Assembly: GCA_024274785.1 (NCBI GenBank)
Contig: JAJSAM010000031.1
Location: forward strand, 62,001-126,000
DNA from: Planctomycetota bacterium
GTDB taxonomy: Bacteria; Planctomycetota; JAJSAM01
DNA: 64,000 nt
Reading direction: 5' to 3'
In this document: positions 61,396-64,000 of the stretch, piece by piece
Layout of the letters: each line of letters begins with the position of its first letter
Numbering within the stretch: the first letter of the stretch is position 1
The notes under the pieces: model-generated
Databases searched by the model: none
Told to the model about the DNA's origin: nothing
Seen by the model: only the letters and a program-made list of their open reading frames with translations
Program-made: the position numbers and the translations under genes

Positions 61396-62184
61396 ATGTC
61401 GGACGGTCGCCACAGCATGGGACTACGAAGCTCCCCGGTAAAGATCGGCGGAGCGGTGTTTCTCGTCCTCCTGACCCTGGCGGTCCCGGCCGGATACCTG
61501 ATCGATCCGACGCAGTATTGGGATGTGCTGGTGGTCGTCGTATCCCGTACCGACCTCGAACGGCGCACACTGACCGGCAAGGAACGACTCCGCTTCAGCA
61601 TGACCGACGACGACCGGGCCATGGTGCGCCGCGAGTTGGACGCCTTTCGAAAGAGGGTGACCACCGGCACCGATTCCGACCTCGCGGTCCGCCTGAGAAT
61701 CGTCACCGTTCTGGGTCCGCTGCGCACGCTCTCGGGCCCCGGCCCCCATTGGTTGACACCCCGCGACATCACGCCCCTGCTCAACGGGCGCATCCCGATC
61801 GGCAACGCGGACACGGTCATGGTCTTCGCGAAGACGGGCGACCGCACGGGCCCGGCGATCCCGGTCAGTCACCTCGGTGCGGCCTACGGCGGCGACGCCG
61901 ACCTCGAGGGGGCCTGTTTCGCCGGCATCACCTTTCGCTCCGGCTGGATCGACGGAAGCGGCACCACCGCCCTGCATGAATGGCTGCACGGACTGCGGTG
62001 GGCGCTGCTTGCGCTGCACGGCTTCGACGCCGCGGACTTCCCCGATCCCGACGAGGGACGAAACTCCCCGACCTGCTGCCCGGACGCGCCCACCGGCGAC
62101 GGCCCCTTCGCCGATCACCTCCTGAAGCACCACTTGAGCGCAAAGATGATCCGCCGGGCCGACGCCGGAATCGGCTCGCCGTAG
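61396..62184 (+). CDS. Membrane-anchored protein with HExxH motif
   Basis: A 262-residue protein. One N-terminal hydrophobic helix (IGGAVFLVLLTLAVPAGYLI) anchors or exports it. The motif HEWLH (residues 194-198, in GTTALHEWLHGL) is the zincin HExxH, suggesting a zinc metalloprotease, but the third ligand is not obvious. The sequence around ACFAGITFRSGWIDGSG and the later Cys-Cys are unrecognised. An alternative ATG at 61417 is possible. It starts 105 bp after the end of the disrupted toroid gene. I do not recognise the family; the metalloprotease call rests on this one motif. Confidence 0.6.
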   Translation: MSDGRHSMGLRSSPVKIGGAVFLVLLTLAVPAGYLIDPTQYWDVLVVVVSRTDLERRTLTGKERLRFSMTDDDRAMVRRELDAFRKRVTTGTDSDLAVRLRIVTVLGPLRTLSGPGPHWLTPRDITPLLNGRIPIGNADTVMVFAKTGDRTGPAIPVSHLGAAYGGDADLEGACFAGITFRSGWIDGSGTTALHEWLHGLRWALLALHGFDAADFPDPDEGRNSPTCCPDAPTGDGPFADHLLKHHLSAKMIRRADAGIGSP

Positions 62185-62208
62185 TCCACCGGTCGCTACA
62201 ATGCCGAC

Positions 62209-63402
62209 ATGACCGACAGATCGAAGCAGACCGACTCGCCGGGACACCGCCTGCTGGACTTCGCGGTCGATCTTAGGCGCGACTTCCACCGCCACCCCGA
62301 GATCGGGATGCGGGAGAAACGCACGCAGAAGATCATCCGGAACCTGCTGAAGGAACTGAAGATCAAGCACCGCAACGTGGCCGGCACCGGCGTCCTCGGC
62401 ATGATCCGCAGCGGGAAGCCGGGGCCGACCCTGATGCTTCGCGCCGACATGGACGCGCTCCCGGTCACCGAGATCAGCGATGCTCCCTACTGCAGCGTGA
62501 ACGAAGGGTTCATGCACGCCTGCGGCCACGACGCCCACATGGCGGTGCTGCTCAGCGCGGCAAGGCACCTCAGGGAGACCGGGATCCCCCGCGGCAGCGT
62601 GAAGCTCTGCTTCCAGCCGGGGGAAGAGGGTTTCAAGGGCGCGGCGGACGTGATCCGCGACGGCGCCCTCCGCAGACCGGACGTGGACGCCGCCGTCGGA
62701 CTGCACGTCTGGCGGGACTTGAAAGTGGGACAGATCGCCGTGCTTTCCGGTCCGGTGATGGCCGCGGTGGACCTCGTCGAGATCACGATCACCGGCAAGG
62801 GCGGTCATGCCGCGATGCCCCACCTCTCGGTCGATCCGGTGCTGATCAGCGCACACGTCATCACGGCCCTCCAGTCGATCGTCTCGAGACAGGTGGACCC
62901 GCTGGACACCGGCGTCGTGACGATCGCCTCGGTCGATGCCGGTACCGCCCACAACATCATCCCGGAAGAGGTGGTTCTCCGCGGGACCTGCCGCACCTTC
63001 AGGAAGGCGACGCGCAAGCTGGTGCGAAAGCGCGTCGAGCAGATCGCCAGGGGCATCGCGCGTTCGATGGGTGGGAGCGCAAAGGTCGACTACGACGAGT
63101 TCCTTCCGGCCACGGTGAACGACCCGACCGTGGCCGCCCTGGTGCGCGAGGCGGCGGAGGCGGTGGTCGGGAAAAAGAACGTCGTCCCCGCCGAGCCCTC
63201 CATGGGCGGCGAGGACATGAGCCTGTACCTGAACGAGGTGCCCGGATGCTTCGCCTTCGTGGGTCTTCGGAACGAGAAGCGGGGGATCGAGTTCCCGCAC
63301 CACCACGCCCGGTTCGAGATGGACGAAGGGTGCCTGGCGGTGGGTACCGACCTGATGATCGAGGTAACGAAACGCTTTCTCGCCGATTCCCGACCAGTCT
63401 GA
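62209..63402 (+). CDS. M20 family amidohydrolase (aminoacylase/hippurate-hydrolase type)
   Basis: A 397-residue metallohydrolase of the M20D group, which removes acyl groups from amino acids or amide substrates. The metal ligands are visible: the Cys and His of HACGHDAHM, the Glu pair of QPGEEGFKGA, His in VGLHVW, and the C-terminal His in HHHARFEMDEG. The dimerisation domain carries GKGGHAAMPHL and SVDAGTAHNIIPEE. No signal peptide is seen, so it is cytosolic. The ATG is at 62209 after the stop of the HExxH gene. The gene's end overlaps a lipoprotein frame that continues out of the window. Confidence 0.9.
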   Translation: MTDRSKQTDSPGHRLLDFAVDLRRDFHRHPEIGMREKRTQKIIRNLLKELKIKHRNVAGTGVLGMIRSGKPGPTLMLRADMDALPVTEISDAPYCSVNEGFMHACGHDAHMAVLLSAARHLRETGIPRGSVKLCFQPGEEGFKGAADVIRDGALRRPDVDAAVGLHVWRDLKVGQIAVLSGPVMAAVDLVEITITGKGGHAAMPHLSVDPVLISAHVITALQSIVSRQVDPLDTGVVTIASVDAGTAHNIIPEEVVLRGTCRTFRKATRKLVRKRVEQIARGIARSMGGSAKVDYDEFLPATVNDPTVAALVREAAEAVVGKKNVVPAEPSMGGEDMSLYLNEVPGCFAFVGLRNEKRGIEFPHHHARFEMDEGCLAVGTDLMIEVTKRFLADSRPV

Positions 63403-64000
63403 TCCTGCTCCTCCTCGCCGCCGTCACCGGCTGCGAGGAGAAGCCCACGGCACCACCGAGGGAGTTCGTCGGCGTGCGCTTCGAGGTCACCGCGGCTACT
63501 TCGGCGGTGAATCCGGCCTATGGCGCCGTCGTCCCGATGCGATTCACCATCCGCAACCTCCGGCCCGGGACCTGCCGGCTCGAGCGTTTCGAGACACTGG
63601 TCGGTGGCCGCCTGGAGTTGTGGAGGTCCTCGGGGGCGGGCGAACCGATCCCGGAGGGCGAGTCGTTCACGGTGGAGGTTCCCTACCGCCTGCTCACGAC
63701 GCAGGAGGACATGTTCCTGACCTTCGAGCCCCCGGATTCAAGGGACCCGGAGAGAGGCAGCGGCAAGATCCGGATGGAGCGAGCCAAGGTCGTGATCGCC
63801 TGTCCGGAGGAGCCCTTCGACTCCGGGCGACTGGAAAGGAAGTTCGACTCCTGGACCTGGTCCACCGCGCTCGAGGGGTTCGTTTACCGGGTGAACCAGT
63901 GGACCATCACTCTGGTCAGAGAAGACGCATCGGTGGGGCTCCCGCCGCTCCCCCTCCGGTTCCTGAAAGACATGGACATGCATCCCGAGGGCATCTCCAT
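63330..64000 (+). CDS. Lipoprotein of unknown function, N-terminal part (partial)
   Basis: An open frame that runs to the right edge of the window. A strong lipoprotein signal lies near 63399-63440 (LILLLLAAVTGCEE, lipobox VTGC), followed by a beta-rich mature part (residues such as RFTIRNLRPGTCRLERF, GESFTVEVPYRLLT, FVYRVNQWTITLVRED). The usual start codons near the signal are missing. The nearest GTG at 63330 lies inside the M20 gene and gives a long N-terminal extension, and a CTG at 63399 would begin exactly at the hydrophobic core. I chose the GTG but regard the start as uncertain. The frame is well supported as coding by its codon use. Confidence 0.5.
   Translation, partial: MPGGGYRPDDRGNETLSRRFPTSLILLLLAAVTGCEEKPTAPPREFVGVRFEVTAATSAVNPAYGAVVPMRFTIRNLRPGTCRLERFETLVGGRLELWRSSGAGEPIPEGESFTVEVPYRLLTTQEDMFLTFEPPDSRDPERGSGKIRMERAKVVIACPEEPFDSGRLERKFDSWTWSTALEGFVYRVNQWTITLVREDASVGLPPLPLRFLKDMDMHPEGIS

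Noticed and set aside
1..64000. CRISPR array, prophage, IS element or replication origin
   Set aside because: No regularly spaced repeats, capsid or integrase genes, intact transposase, or clusters of DnaA-box-like sites next to dnaA/dnaN were seen in the window.

Overview
This 64 kb window is high-GC bacterial DNA, roughly 65-70 percent G+C by eye with a lower-GC stretch in the middle. It most likely comes from an uncultured Planctomycetota-type organism. The clues are several terpenoid-cyclase-like alpha/alpha-toroid proteins with signal peptides, HEAT and Kelch lipoproteins, an FG-GAP/ASPIC-UnbV protein paired with a multihaem cytochrome c, modular Ser/Thr kinases and pseudokinases, and an MglA-type GTPase. 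The phylum is inferred from gene content. No rRNA, tRNA, CRISPR array or intact insertion sequence was seen.

Layout. 1-12.3 kb: the start of a phosphoglycerate mutase gene, a DUF2167 pair, a sodium:solute symporter, a short hybrid-cluster protein behind an FNR/HcpR-type promoter, HEAT and Kelch envelope proteins, a toroid protein and a small exonuclease. 12.4-19.8 kb: alpha-2-macroglobulin, split by a frameshift, plus PBP1C, the pair known as yfhM-pbpC in E. coli. 19.8-26.4 kb: an fRMsr-like reductase, a ferredoxin, a PDZ-toroid protein and the tightly overlapped run recJ-pcm-DedA-LOG-acyP. 26.6-35.1 kb: a lower-GC signalling island. It holds a small membrane protein, a truncated FGE-sulfatase domain and a Ser/Thr kinase-AAA-TPR protein on the minus strand, divergent from an MglA GTPase-GAF-histidine kinase fusion and its receiver protein. 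35.2-39.5 kb: CRTAC1-like lipoprotein and multihaem cytochrome c-TPR protein. 39.7-44.7 kb: comF, a 46-residue membrane protein, an acidic disordered protein and a pseudokinase-FHA-TPR protein. 44.8-51.4 kb: addA and addB. 51.5-57.8 kb: a KAS III enzyme, coiled-coil and HEAT membrane proteins, an RlmL-like methyltransferase, and clpS-DUF2017 behind moaA. 58-64 kb: pilT with a cNMP/GAF sensor, a disrupted toroid gene carrying an ABC-transporter scrap, a HExxH protein, an M20 amidohydrolase and the start of a lipoprotein gene.

The least expected signals are a dispersed intergenic repeat of about 60-160 bp, five copies, with inverted-repeat ends that sit next to stop codons, and the MglA GTPase fused directly to a histidine kinase. 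Also notable are an FNR-type promoter with textbook class II spacing before hcp, an acylphosphatase lacking its catalytic arginine, and a gene-scrap junction near 61.15 kb. Start codons were chosen from Shine-Dalgarno matches and overlaps. Several differ from the longest open frame.
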